DNA of 10,993 bases, taken from NCBI GenBank assembly GCA_003242275.1, contig QGUX01000102.1, positions 1 through 10,993 of the forward strand, given 5' to 3'. Positions 1 through 6,044 of the stretch are shown piece after piece; the first letter of the stretch is position 1, and every line of letters begins with the position of its first letter. Position numbers and translations under genes: made by a program. Under the pieces are notes generated by a model that saw only the letters and a program-made list of their open reading frames with translations, ran no database searches and had not been told where the DNA came from. The DNA comes from Pseudomonadota bacterium (lineage in GTDB: Bacteria; Pseudomonadota; Gammaproteobacteria; Steroidobacterales; Steroidobacteraceae).

Positions 1-183
1 GGAACTCTGGCGGGGTTCAGGGCGGTGACGGCAAGCCCGGTCCCAACATAAGGCCCGTTCCACGAACTAAGGCAAAACGGACCAAGCACGCACCGAGCAG
101 GCAAGGGCGTTTGAATTTCCTATCCGCCGATGGCCACAAGCGCGCTGCCGTGAGCGCTGCTTGCCCTGAACTTTGTCGCCGGC

Positions 184-363
184 TTGCCAAGAAGTTGCCT
201 GACGGATTCTCTCGTACCAAAGCTGATTCCCCGCTTCGCGGGTCCCAGTGTTCTTCACACACCTGATGCACAGGTGCGCTTGGGACCAATTCTTGGCAAC
301 TGATTGAACTGAATTGGAAGTTTCTGTGCCGAGGCGGATTTGGAGGCGACTCGGATGCGAGTC
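184..363. repeat. Cluster of nested inverted repeats in non-coding DNA
   Basis: This stretch lies in the 475 bases before the first gene, which have visibly lower GC than the rest. Perfect arms are TTGCCAAGAA (184-193) with TTCTTGGCAA (290-299); GGTCCCA (241-247) with TGGGACC (281-287); and CACCTG (260-265) with CAGGTG (271-276). These three nest inside each other. Further arms are CCCGC/GCGGG (230-242), which competes with the 241-247 arm; CCAATTC (286-292) with GAATTGG (311-317); and GACTCG (348-353) with CGAGTC (358-363). Placement just before a nick-like site suggests the structured part of an oriT, but a folded RNA is also possible. Bases 1-183 show nothing I can name, and no convincing gene is visible in 1-475. 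Confidence 0.55.
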
Positions 364-441
364 TTGAGCGCTGGAGGCCATTTTGTTCAAAGGCTTGCAG
401 AATCCTCTTCTGAATATTGAAACCTTCATTGAATACACGTA

Positions 442-459
442 TACAAGTACAGGATAGGT
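442..459 (-). promoter_or_regulatory. Candidate IncP-type oriT nick site
   Basis: The minus strand reads CCTATCCTGT across 450-459 into 449, matching the MOBP/IncP nick consensus YATCCTG|Y at every position (TATCCTG then T). Read on the plus strand, CAGGATAGGT is the same ten bases found at the RP4 nic region as I recall it. In RP4 this leads in the same direction into traJ, a ribbon-helix-helix gene. Here a ribbon-helix-helix gene starts 16 bases further on. A short dyad, GTATAC, sits beside it at 439-444. The nick would fall between 450 and 449 on the minus strand. An eight-base consensus can occur by chance, so the support comes from the context. Confidence 0.5.
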
Positions 460-475
460 TCGTCAGGGGAGTCCC

Positions 476-946
476 GTGGTCGATCATCTGGTGCGCTATC
501 AGGTGCGTCTGGACCCGCGCGAGGGTGAGCGGGTGAAGAGCTGGGCATACGCGCAGGGCAAGTCCCTGAGCGCCGCGCTTGCGCATCTGGTGGGGCGCGG
601 ACTGGACTTCGAGTCAGGCCATTCGCCGGCCTATTTGGCGCGGGTGATCAGCTCCCAGGGCGAGATGATGGATCACCTCGACGCCCGCCTCGGCGGGCTG
701 GAATGGAACGAGGCCGAACGCTTCCAGCTGGTGCTCGGGCACATGCGGTTGCATCAAAGGATCAGCACGGAGATGGTGCACCTGGTACGCGAGTTGTACC
801 TGTGCATGCACGAGAATCACCATCTGCGGAAGGTCATGGAAAGGGTGCGCACGGAGATCGAGGAGGACGCCAAGGTGTACAAGTCCAGCACCGATTCGGC
901 GGGCGTATCGCAGCGCAGTGAGGACAATGAGGCGGTTGAGTACTGA
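476..946 (+). CDS. Ribbon-helix-helix protein, candidate relaxosome accessory (TraJ/MobC-like role)
   Basis: The product has 156 residues. The N-terminus (about 5-46) fits a ribbon-helix-helix DNA-binding fold: a strand VRYQVRLD, a helix from PREGERV to AYAQG, then KSLSAALAHLVGRGLDF. The rest (about 50-140) is predicted mostly helical and charged, with possible coiled-coil content and several His residues (HENHH), and ends in an acidic, polar tail. Start: GTG at 476 is the first possible start after an in-frame TAG at 455-457 and follows AGGGGAG at 465-471. GTG 491 is an alternative. The stop overlaps the next ATG by one base (TGATG), so the two genes are probably translated together. The gene begins 16 bases after a nick-like sequence, which suggests an oriT-binding accessory protein and autoregulation. 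I do not recognise the exact family; a plain RHH repressor is the main alternative. Confidence 0.75.
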   Translation: MVDHLVRYQVRLDPREGERVKSWAYAQGKSLSAALAHLVGRGLDFESGHSPAYLARVISSQGEMMDHLDARLGGLEWNEAERFQLVLGHMRLHQRISTEMVHLVRELYLCMHENHHLRKVMERVRTEIEEDAKVYKSSTDSAGVSQRSEDNEAVEY

Positions 947-1536
947 TGGCCAAGGCACGCAAGGGTAGGGCGAAAGGCACTGCCGCCGAGGGTGGTGCAT
1001 GGCCCCGGATGCAGCGCAATACCCGCGCCACGCTGGCGCGTGTGGCGGCGGGCCGGGTGATCAGCAATCACCGTCCGACGGAGGATGCCCAGCGCAAGAT
1101 CGAGTTGCTGATGGCGACCGTCCGGGTGCTGCAGTTCGATGCCAGTGCGAAGCTGCCGGAGGGCGTGCCGGATACCTACGAGAAGCTCTACGACCGTGCC
1201 GTTGGGCAGTTCCTGGAACTCCATGACGCCGAACCAGAGTTTCGGCTGCCGGCCGTGACGGGCTCGACGGCCAAGCGCCGCAGCGTCTGGATCAGGGGCG
1301 ACTACATGATCCGCATCGAGGCGATTGCGGCAGCCTATCCATGCCCTGTCAGTCGCTTGATCGACGCCGCCATCGATACTTATGTGGACTACTACACGCG
1401 CGGCATTGACCCGAAATTGGTCGCTACGCTGATCGGCACGTCGCGGAAGATCCTGGAGGCCAGCGAGGCGACGGGCGAGGTGCTGCGGGAGCGGGAGCGC
1501 AAGGCCCGCAAGCTGATGCGGACGGGGAAGGTTTGA
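946..1536 (+). CDS. Unrecognised protein with a probable C-terminal ribbon-helix-helix segment
   Basis: The product has 196 residues and no family I can name. The first 40 residues are basic (many Lys and Arg) with no signal peptide, as expected for a cytoplasmic nucleic-acid binder. A middle part (about 45-95) is helical. Residues about 104-142 look like a second ribbon-helix-helix: a strand RRSVWIRG, a helix DYMIRIEAIAAAY, then PVSRLIDAAIDTYVDYY. The C-terminus is a long charged helix rich in Glu, Arg and Lys. The ATG at 946 shares its A with the stop of the previous gene, so the pair forms one translation unit. With the candidate nick site upstream, a second relaxosome or partition accessory role is a reasonable inference. 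The sequence itself shows only a DNA-binding-like protein. Confidence 0.72.
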   Translation: MAKARKGRAKGTAAEGGAWPRMQRNTRATLARVAAGRVISNHRPTEDAQRKIELLMATVRVLQFDASAKLPEGVPDTYEKLYDRAVGQFLELHDAEPEFRLPAVTGSTAKRRSVWIRGDYMIRIEAIAAAYPCPVSRLIDAAIDTYVDYYTRGIDPKLVATLIGTSRKILEASEATGEVLRERERKARKLMRTGKV

Positions 1537-1544
1537 GGGGAAGG

Positions 1545-1573
1545 CAGGCCCCCGGACGGACAGGGGGAGCCTG
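1545..1573 (+). terminator. GC-rich hairpin after the RHH gene pair
   Basis: CAGGCCCCC (1545-1553) pairs with GGGGGAGCCTG (1563-1573) through nine base pairs with one bulged A and a loop of about nine bases. It begins nine bases after the stop at 1536 and lies before the toxin-antitoxin pair. No T-run follows, so it is at best an imperfect intrinsic terminator. Confidence 0.35.
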
Positions 1574-1605
1574 TGCGCCGGTCCACGTCCTGGTTGCCGG
1601 ACTCT

Positions 1606-1619
1606 GGCACAATTGTCCC
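1606..1619. promoter_or_regulatory. Possible operator dyad of the toxin-antitoxin module
   Basis: GGCACAATTGTCCC is an imperfect palindrome around a perfect ACAATTGT core, with 12 of 14 positions symmetric. It lies 41 bases before the antitoxin ATG, where antitoxins of this class usually bind to repress their own operon. No convincing -35/-10 pair is visible beside it. Confidence 0.35.
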
Positions 1620-1659
1620 GCGAAGCCGTCCGCATACGCCCTGTCATGGAGCATTGATC

Positions 1660-1845
1660 ATGCCAGCTGTATTCAAGCAAGAAGCCCACAAGCTCGTCGA
1701 AGAGATGCCGGAATCGGCAACCTGGGATGACCTCATCTATCGCGCGGTGGTGCGAAAGGAAATCGAGGCCGGCCTTGCCGACAGCAAGGCGAATCGCGTA
1801 ACGCCGGTGGATGACGTGCTTCGCGAGTTCGGCTTGGCTTCGTGA
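1660..1845 (+). CDS. ParD/RelB-like antitoxin of a type II toxin-antitoxin module
   Basis: The product has 61 residues starting MPAVFKQEAHKLVEEMP. It has the short helical layout of antitoxins paired with ParE/RelE toxins: a helical start, then ATWDDLIYRAVVRKEIEAGLADS, and a C-terminal tail (TPVDDVLREFGLAS) likely to wrap the toxin. The VRKEIEAGLAD pattern is common in such addiction-module proteins. The reading frame stays open 29 codons further upstream, but ATG 1660 is preferred because GGAG (1648-1651) lies eight bases before it and homology-like sequence starts here. Its last four bases overlap the toxin start (GTGA), the usual coupling of these pairs. It should neutralise the toxin and repress the operon. 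No separate DNA-binding fold is obvious in so short a protein. Confidence 0.85.
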   Translation: MPAVFKQEAHKLVEEMPESATWDDLIYRAVVRKEIEAGLADSKANRVTPVDDVLREFGLAS

Positions 1846-2153
1846 AGGTAGTCTGGACTGATCGCACTAAGGCCCGGCTTCGCATTATCCGTGACTATAT
1901 CGCCCGGGATTCCCCGAGGGTTGCGGATGACGTGGCGCGCAGGTTGCTTGAGCGTTCGCGTCAACTTGAAGTGCTGGCCAGGTCGGGGCGCCAGGTGCCG
2001 GAATACCAGCGTGACGACGTTCGTGAACTGCTCGAAAGGCCCTATCGCATCATCTACGTGATTCTTGCCGAGCGCATCGACGTGATCTCGGTGATGCACT
2101 ACCGCCAGCTGCTGCCTGACGATCTGCAGGACCTTGGCGACGAATCCAGTTAG
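1842..2153 (+). CDS. ParE/RelE-superfamily toxin
   Basis: The product has 103 residues, the usual size for the family. The N-terminal strand KVVWTDRTKARL leads into a helical hairpin (about 13-48). The core beta-sheet follows: RELLERPYRIIYVILAERIDVISVMHYRQLLP. The segment RPYRIIYVI followed by VISVMHYRQ is the typical signature of the ParE branch. ParE proteins inhibit DNA gyrase, while RelE relatives cut mRNA; the sequence favours ParE, but the target is inferred. The start is GTG 1842, four bases inside the antitoxin gene, so translation is coupled. The gene is intact, with no frameshift. Its position about 30 bases before putative integrase-arm repeats fits a role in stabilising the integrated element. 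Confidence 0.87.
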   Translation: MKVVWTDRTKARLRIIRDYIARDSPRVADDVARRLLERSRQLEVLARSGRQVPEYQRDDVRELLERPYRIIYVILAERIDVISVMHYRQLLPDDLQDLGDESS

Positions 2154-2184
2154 GCTCGCCCCTCAAGTCCCCGACTTCTCCCCA

Positions 2185-2251
2185 GTGGCAAATCTTGTGG
2201 CAAATCGCGGGATTCGAGGGGTACGGAGGGGATTCACGTCCGCGGCAAATC
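2185..2251 (+). repeat. Three GGCAAATC direct repeats, possible integrase arm sites
   Basis: GTGGCAAATC occurs at 2185-2194 and 2197-2206, exactly 12 bases apart. GCGGCAAATC follows at 2242-2251, all on the same strand. They lie between the toxin gene and a tRNA-like 3' end. Short same-strand repeats of this kind next to tRNA-targeted att sites are typical of tyrosine-integrase arm sites, so that role is inferred. Confidence 0.55.
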
Positions 2252-2265
2252 AGTAACTTACTGAT
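2249..2265. repeat. 17-bp perfect palindrome next to the att-like site
   Basis: ATCAGTAACTTACTGAT is a perfect dyad around a single central C. It overlaps the third GGCAAATC repeat and ends 17 bases before the tRNA-like sequence. A directionality factor or integrase binding site is one possible role; a short hairpin is less likely because the loop would be too small. Confidence 0.5.
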
Positions 2266-2281
2266 CCTGCAAGCGCCTCCG

Positions 2282-2309
2282 CCGGATTCGAGTCCCGTCC
2301 GCTCCGCCA
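2282..2309 (+). other. tRNA-Asp-like 3' end without a tRNA body, probable attR
   Basis: The stretch from TTCGA at 2287 to CCA at 2309 matches the 3' end of E. coli tRNA-Asp (T-loop, T-arm strand, acceptor strand, discriminator G, CCA) with one base changed (acceptor GTTCC to GCTCC). No D-arm, anticodon arm or paired 5' acceptor strand lies upstream in a usable register, so it is a fragment and not a gene. GGATTCGAG is also present at 2210-2218. Integrases that target tRNA genes duplicate exactly this part, leaving the whole tRNA at the other end. On that model the element lies to the left of this site. Confidence 0.7.
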
Positions 2310-2383
2310 TCTCCTCCTTCCCTGCTTCCGCTGTTTTCCTGCAGCATCGGCGCGGGCATCCGCCCGGTGAGCCAGCCCGAGAC

Positions 2384-3493
2384 GTGAAGCCAGACGTTCC
2401 GCAGCCCGCACTCAAGGACTCCTTCTTTCCAGCCGCCCGATACCGCGAGGTGGCCCGGCTGGTGCGCGGCCTCTGTCCGGCCTTCGACGAGCGCGCCTTC
2501 CTGCGCCATGCGCTGCGGGACCTCGACGCGCTGTCGCTGATGCAGCGGCTGCGGCGCATGAGCGAGAGCCTGCATGCGGCGCTGCCAGGGGACTTCCATC
2601 GCAACCTCGCGGTGCTGCGCGAACTGGCGCCGCTGCTGCCGGCGGGGTTCGGCACCCTGTTCCTGCCGGACTATGTCGCGCTGTATGGCCGGCACGATCC
2701 CGCCGCGTCGCTGGACGCCCTGCGCTACTTCACCCGCTTCGGCTCCTCGGAATTCGCGGTGCGCGAGTTCCTGCGCGATGACCTCGGCGGCACGCTGGCG
2801 ACGCTGGTGGAGTGGGCGCACGACGAGGACGAGCATGTACGACGCCTGGCCAGCGAGGGCACGCGCCCCAGGCTCCCCTGGTCCTTCCGCATTCCCGAAC
2901 TGGCCGCCAACCCCGGCCTGGCCGCGCCCATCCTCGAGGCGCTGCGCGCCGACCCCAGCCTGTATGTGCGCAAGTCGGTGGCGAACCACCTCAACGACAT
3001 CACCCGCGCCCACCCGCAATGGGTGCTCGACCGGCTCGAGGCCTGGCCGCGCGATGACGCCCGCACCGCCTGGATCGTGCGGCGCGCGCTGCGCACGCTG
3101 GTGAAGGCCGGTCATCCCCGCGCGCTGGCGCTGATCGGCGCGGGATCGAAGGCCCGGGTGCGTGTGCGGCGCTTCGAGGTCGGGCCGGCGCGGCTGCGCC
3201 TGGGAGAAAGGCTGACGCTGGCGCTCGAACTGGTGTCGACCGCCCGGGCCGGACAGCGGCTGGTCGTGGACTACGCCATCCACTACGTGCGGCGGTCGGG
3301 GACCCGCGCCAAGGTGTTCAAGTGGAAGGAGGTCACGCTGGCGCCGGGTGAACGGATCCTGCTTACGCGCAGCCAGCAGATCCGCGACTTCTCCACGCGC
3401 AGGCATCACCCGGGCCGCCATGTCGTGGAGGCGCTGGTCAACGGCGCCAGGGTCGCTGCCGCTGCGTTCCACATCGTCCGGCAACGCCGCTGA
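2384..3493 (+). CDS. AlkC-like DNA alkylation repair glycosylase with Ig-like C-terminal domain
   Basis: The product has 369 residues. Residues about 5-255 form HEAT-like helical repeats with family hallmarks: FTRFGSSEFAVREF, EHVRRLASEG (from 150), YVRKSVANHLND (from 194) and TAWIVRRALRTLVKAGHPRAL (around 230). AlkC/AlkD-type enzymes excise positively charged N-methylated bases such as 3-methyladenine without flipping the base out. Residues 264-369 read as a beta-sandwich (RLRLGERLTLALELVST to VEALVNGARV), matching the Ig-like domain that separates AlkC from AlkD. The reading frame is open back to 2195, but that part would translate the tRNA fragment. GTG 2384 gives a normal family start (KPDVPQPALKDSFFP), with only a weak ribosome site. 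It is probably host chromosome just outside the element. Confidence 0.87.
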   Translation: MKPDVPQPALKDSFFPAARYREVARLVRGLCPAFDERAFLRHALRDLDALSLMQRLRRMSESLHAALPGDFHRNLAVLRELAPLLPAGFGTLFLPDYVALYGRHDPAASLDALRYFTRFGSSEFAVREFLRDDLGGTLATLVEWAHDEDEHVRRLASEGTRPRLPWSFRIPELAANPGLAAPILEALRADPSLYVRKSVANHLNDITRAHPQWVLDRLEAWPRDDARTAWIVRRALRTLVKAGHPRALALIGAGSKARVRVRRFEVGPARLRLGERLTLALELVSTARAGQRLVVDYAIHYVRRSGTRAKVFKWKEVTLAPGERILLTRSQQIRDFSTRRHHPGRHVVEALVNGARVAAAAFHIVRQRR

Positions 3494-3575
3494 CCGCCCG
3501 CCGGAGCGGCATCGACAGATCGGGCATTTCGGCGGGATGGAAACATGGATTGGACGGTAGAGGGATTCCGGGCGA

Positions 3576-3959
3576 ATGCGTGAACTGAACTGGTTCGAAC
3601 CGGGAGGAGGCTGTACTCGCAACGACCTGTTGGAGTTGGAACGTTCACTGGGCCTGACGTTACCTTCAGACCTGGAGGAGTTGCTGCTGTCGCATTCCGG
3701 AGCGACCAATCCACAGCTGCCGCCTGGGGTGATTCCGGTCATCGCGACAGGCTGGGGCCCTTATGTCTGTCTGAGGGCTCTGGGCGGGGGCAATTCCGAC
3801 GTGGTCTATTTCCGGCCAGGAGAGGATGAACCGATTATTGGCATCGCGGGAAGTTTTTCGGAGCTGTTCGACCGGCTTCGTGTGCCGGAAGACGAAGAGG
3901 ACGAGCGAGAGATGCGGACGGCTTGGAGTCCGTGGTTCCCGGGTCAACATCCCCGCTGA
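3576..3959 (+). CDS. SUKH-family (SMI1/KNR4) immunity-type protein
   Basis: The product has 127 residues. It has the SUKH pattern: a first helix (NDLLELERSLG) followed by LTLPSDLEELLLSHSGA, where the LP-x-D-x4-L-x4-G-like core is diagnostic. Strands with GVIPV, then DVVYFRPGEDEPIIGIAGSFSELFDRL, complete the fold. The C-terminus is acidic (PEDEEDERE). SUKH proteins most often neutralise polymorphic or contact-dependent toxins in the cytoplasm; some are general regulators. No toxin gene is adjacent: the neighbours are a repair glycosylase 82 bases upstream and a convergent esterase. The ATG at 3576 follows AGAGGGA (3559-3565) by ten bases. Orphan immunity genes are known, so lack of a partner does not argue against the call. 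Confidence 0.82.
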   Translation: MRELNWFEPGGGCTRNDLLELERSLGLTLPSDLEELLLSHSGATNPQLPPGVIPVIATGWGPYVCLRALGGGNSDVVYFRPGEDEPIIGIAGSFSELFDRLRVPEDEEDEREMRTAWSPWFPGQHPR

Positions 3960-3967
3960 CCGCTGAC

Positions 3968-3981
3968 GGATCTTCGGATCC
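3968..3981. terminator. Short hairpin with UUCG tetraloop between convergent genes
   Basis: GGATC-TTCG-GATCC forms a five-pair stem closed by the very stable C(UUCG)G loop. It lies nine bases after the SUKH stop and before the convergent esterase end. No T-run follows on either strand, so terminator function is uncertain. Confidence 0.35.
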
Positions 3982-4085
3982 AGCCCGTGTGTCGCCGGGT
4001 CGCTCGCCGGTAGCATGGCGGGCTTCGCGACGCTGAGATGGTCCCGGCCGCCGGTTCCTCGACTGCGCGGTCCTGCGGCAGGTGT

Positions 4086-4961
4086 TCAGCCCAGGGCGAG
4101 CAGGGTCCCGGCGTAGCGGCGACCGAGTTCGCGGTAACCGGCCGGCGTGAAGTGCAGGCGATCCGGCCTGCTCTCGCATCCCTTCGATGACACCACATGC
4201 GCCGTGGGCACCACCTTCGGCAGCTGCGCGATGATTTCGTTGACGCTGGCGGCAGCTCCCTGCTGGTCGGCGTTGACGGTTTCCCCCGCCAGCAGCGGCA
4301 CGCCGGCCGCGTCCAGCTTCAGGTCGTCAAGCAGGTTGCGGTAGATCTTCGCCACCTTTTCCGGCCAGGCATGGTCATTGGTGTTCGACTCTCCCTGGTG
4401 GAGCAGCACGCCCTTGATCACGCCGCTCCTCATCGCCACGCGTGCCATCTCGACCAGGTGCTGGTATGGATTGCCGCCGTAGCCTTCGATGATGGTCTTC
4501 ATCCACGGCGCGGCCGTGGCGGCGTAGGAGTCAAACGTATCGCGGTCGAACAGTTCGATCCTGCAGCCGGCCACGGCGACGTTGACCACGCCCACCCGCA
4601 CCCGTCCCGGCAGCCGCGCGACCAGCGTGCGCCCGAAGTAGTCGGCCGGGCAGAGCCCGGTGGAGCTGCGGCACAGGGGAGGCACCGCCGGGTACCACTG
4701 CCCCTTCCTGCGCCCGAGGTCGGGGAAGTCCACCGCGGCCAGCATCTGGAAGCGCGGATCGACATCGACCTTGTCCTGCTCTTCGATGCCCGGGAAACCT
4801 TCCATGTTCGACTGGCCGAAGGCGAGATAGATGTGGAAGTCCGGGTCGGCGCCGACGGGCTGCCCGGCGCCGAATGCCCTGGGCGCGGGTGCGCCCAGCA
4901 GTGCGGCGCCAGAGGCGGCGGTGGCGAGCAGGAACCTGCGGCGATGGATCGGCTGCGGCAT
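4086..4961 (-). CDS. Exported carbohydrate esterase, SASA/CE6-like
   Basis: The product has 291 residues. The N-terminus has a twin-arginine signal (HRRRFLLATAASGAALLG), so it is probably exported folded through Tat, with cleavage near residue 32. The mature part carries the block order of the sialate O-acetylesterase/acetylxylan esterase family (SGNH fold): FGQSNMEG with nucleophile Ser51, then LLHQGESNT (188-194), and DRLHFTPAGYRELG with Asp267 and His270 for the triad. Family members remove acetyl groups from plant polysaccharides or sialic acids; the substrate here is not shown. The start is well supported by AAGGAGT (minus strand, 4967-4973). A TAGAAT -10-like box lies at 5032-5037 on the minus strand without a clear -35. 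The gene is divergent from the lipoprotein gene. Confidence 0.88.
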   Translation of the reverse strand: MPQPIHRRRFLLATAASGAALLGAPAPRAFGAGQPVGADPDFHIYLAFGQSNMEGFPGIEEQDKVDVDPRFQMLAAVDFPDLGRRKGQWYPAVPPLCRSSTGLCPADYFGRTLVARLPGRVRVGVVNVAVAGCRIELFDRDTFDSYAATAAPWMKTIIEGYGGNPYQHLVEMARVAMRSGVIKGVLLHQGESNTNDHAWPEKVAKIYRNLLDDLKLDAAGVPLLAGETVNADQQGAAASVNEIIAQLPKVVPTAHVVSSKGCESRPDRLHFTPAGYRELGRRYAGTLLALG

Positions 4962-4987
4962 GCAAGACTCCTTGTCTCTGCTGGCGG

Positions 4988-5001
4988 CTGCCCGTGGGCA
5001 G
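4988..5001. promoter_or_regulatory. Inverted repeat in the 289-base divergent intergenic region
   Basis: CTGCCC-GT-GGGCAG is a perfect six-base inverted repeat. It lies between the esterase ribosome site and its possible -10 box, where an operator or leader hairpin could act. The rest of 4962-5250 must hold the promoters of both divergent genes, but I see no strong consensus pair. Confidence 0.3.
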
Positions 5002-5250
5002 TTGCCCTGGATCCGGGAATGTCCTGCACCGATTCTAGAGGCATTCCATGCTGCTTCGGGCGGCCGGTCGCATTGCGGGCGGATGGTCCTGGGGAACCGG
5101 TGGTGGCGTCAGGGCAGGGCGGCCTGATCGCCGCCATGCCGCGACGCGATTGCCGATGCGCACGCCCGCCGGTAGGCTCGGGCGAAAACAAGGCTGCCGG
5201 CCCGCGGGAACCTGCGACGGCCAGGGTGGCCGGATCCGCGGGGGCTCCTG

Positions 5251-6000
5251 ATGAAGATGCATCGTTTCCTGTCTCCTCTTGCCGCCGGGCTGGTGGTGCT
5301 GTGGGCCGGCGGCTGCGCCTGGAATGACGGCAAGGTGCCGCCACCCGATCTCACCGGCGTATGGACCAGCGCCGATGGGGCCTCCGGCCGTCCTGGCGGC
5401 AGCGTGGTCGAGACGCCGCCGATGAATCCCGGGGCAAAGCGGCGTCACGAAGCCTTCAATGCGATTGTCTCTCCCACCGGCGACACGCCCGGCGGCGTCT
5501 GCCTGGGCGCCGGCATGCCGGCGGTGCTGCTCGGCGCCGGAGGCTATCCCATGGAGATCATCCAGCGTCCCGAGCAGGTCACGATGATCTTCGAGCTGCA
5601 CGGCGAGATCCGCCGCATCTACTTCGGCGAGCGCAACATGCCCGAGGAGGATCGGGTGCCCGGTCGCAACGGCTATTCGTCCGGGCGATGGGAGGGCGAC
5701 ACGCTGGTGGTCGAGACCAACAACCTGGTGGAGCAGCTCGACCAGCGCAGCACGCCGCATTCCGCCTCCGCCACCATCGTAGAGCGCTACCGGCTGGACG
5801 GGAAGGACGAGCAGGGGCGGCGCATCCTGGTGGCCGAGGTCACCATGAACGACCCGGAGTTCTACACCGCGCCGGTGGTGTTCACGCGCCGCTGGGCCGA
5901 GGTGCCCAATGGCCACCTGCTGCCCTACGAGTGCAACGAGGAGCTGTGGATGGACCGTGTCGAGTCGCTGGCGAAGAAGGCGGGCCTGGACATCCCCTGA
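5251..6000 (+). CDS. Secreted lipoprotein of the GRWEGDTLVVET type, function unknown
   Basis: The product has 249 residues. A short lipoprotein signal ends in LVVLWAGGC with the lipid-acceptor Cys at 22; the -3 Ala is a relaxed lipobox. The mature protein starts with DLTGVWTS, has a middle segment PMEIIQRPEQVTMIFELHGEIRRIYF, then the block GRWEGDTLVVETNNLV (about 145-160), a STPHSASATIVERYR region, and EVTMNDPEFYTAPVVFTRRW. This set is familiar from a large uncharacterised periplasmic/outer-membrane family in Sphingomonas, Steroidobacter and Acidobacteria relatives, and I know of no assigned activity. ATG 5257 is an alternative start. The copper protein gene begins 44 bases after the stop, so the two probably form an operon. 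Confidence 0.78.
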   Translation: MKMHRFLSPLAAGLVVLWAGGCAWNDGKVPPPDLTGVWTSADGASGRPGGSVVETPPMNPGAKRRHEAFNAIVSPTGDTPGGVCLGAGMPAVLLGAGGYPMEIIQRPEQVTMIFELHGEIRRIYFGERNMPEEDRVPGRNGYSSGRWEGDTLVVETNNLVEQLDQRSTPHSASATIVERYRLDGKDEQGRRILVAEVTMNDPEFYTAPVVFTRRWAEVPNGHLLPYECNEELWMDRVESLAKKAGLDIP

Positions 6001-6044
6001 CCGTGTACAGTCTGCAGGTTCCACCGGCACGAGTGACGAAGCGA

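Noticed and set aside
67..586. Minus-strand open frames covering the first 475 bases.
   Set aside because: They show no domain or motif, lack good ribosome sites, and run into the opposite strand of the RHH gene.
2226..2309. A complete tRNA gene, since GGAGGGG at 2226-2232 could pair with the acceptor strand CCGCTCC in six of seven positions.
   Set aside because: No D-arm, no anticodon stem and no T-stem closing pair fit between them; the dyad at 2249-2265 is not an anticodon arm.
2258..3742. A 494-codon open frame on the minus strand opposite the AlkC-like gene.
   Set aside because: Composition is that of a high-GC shadow (Gln, Arg, Ala, Gly) and it covers the tRNA fragment and a clear gene on the other strand.
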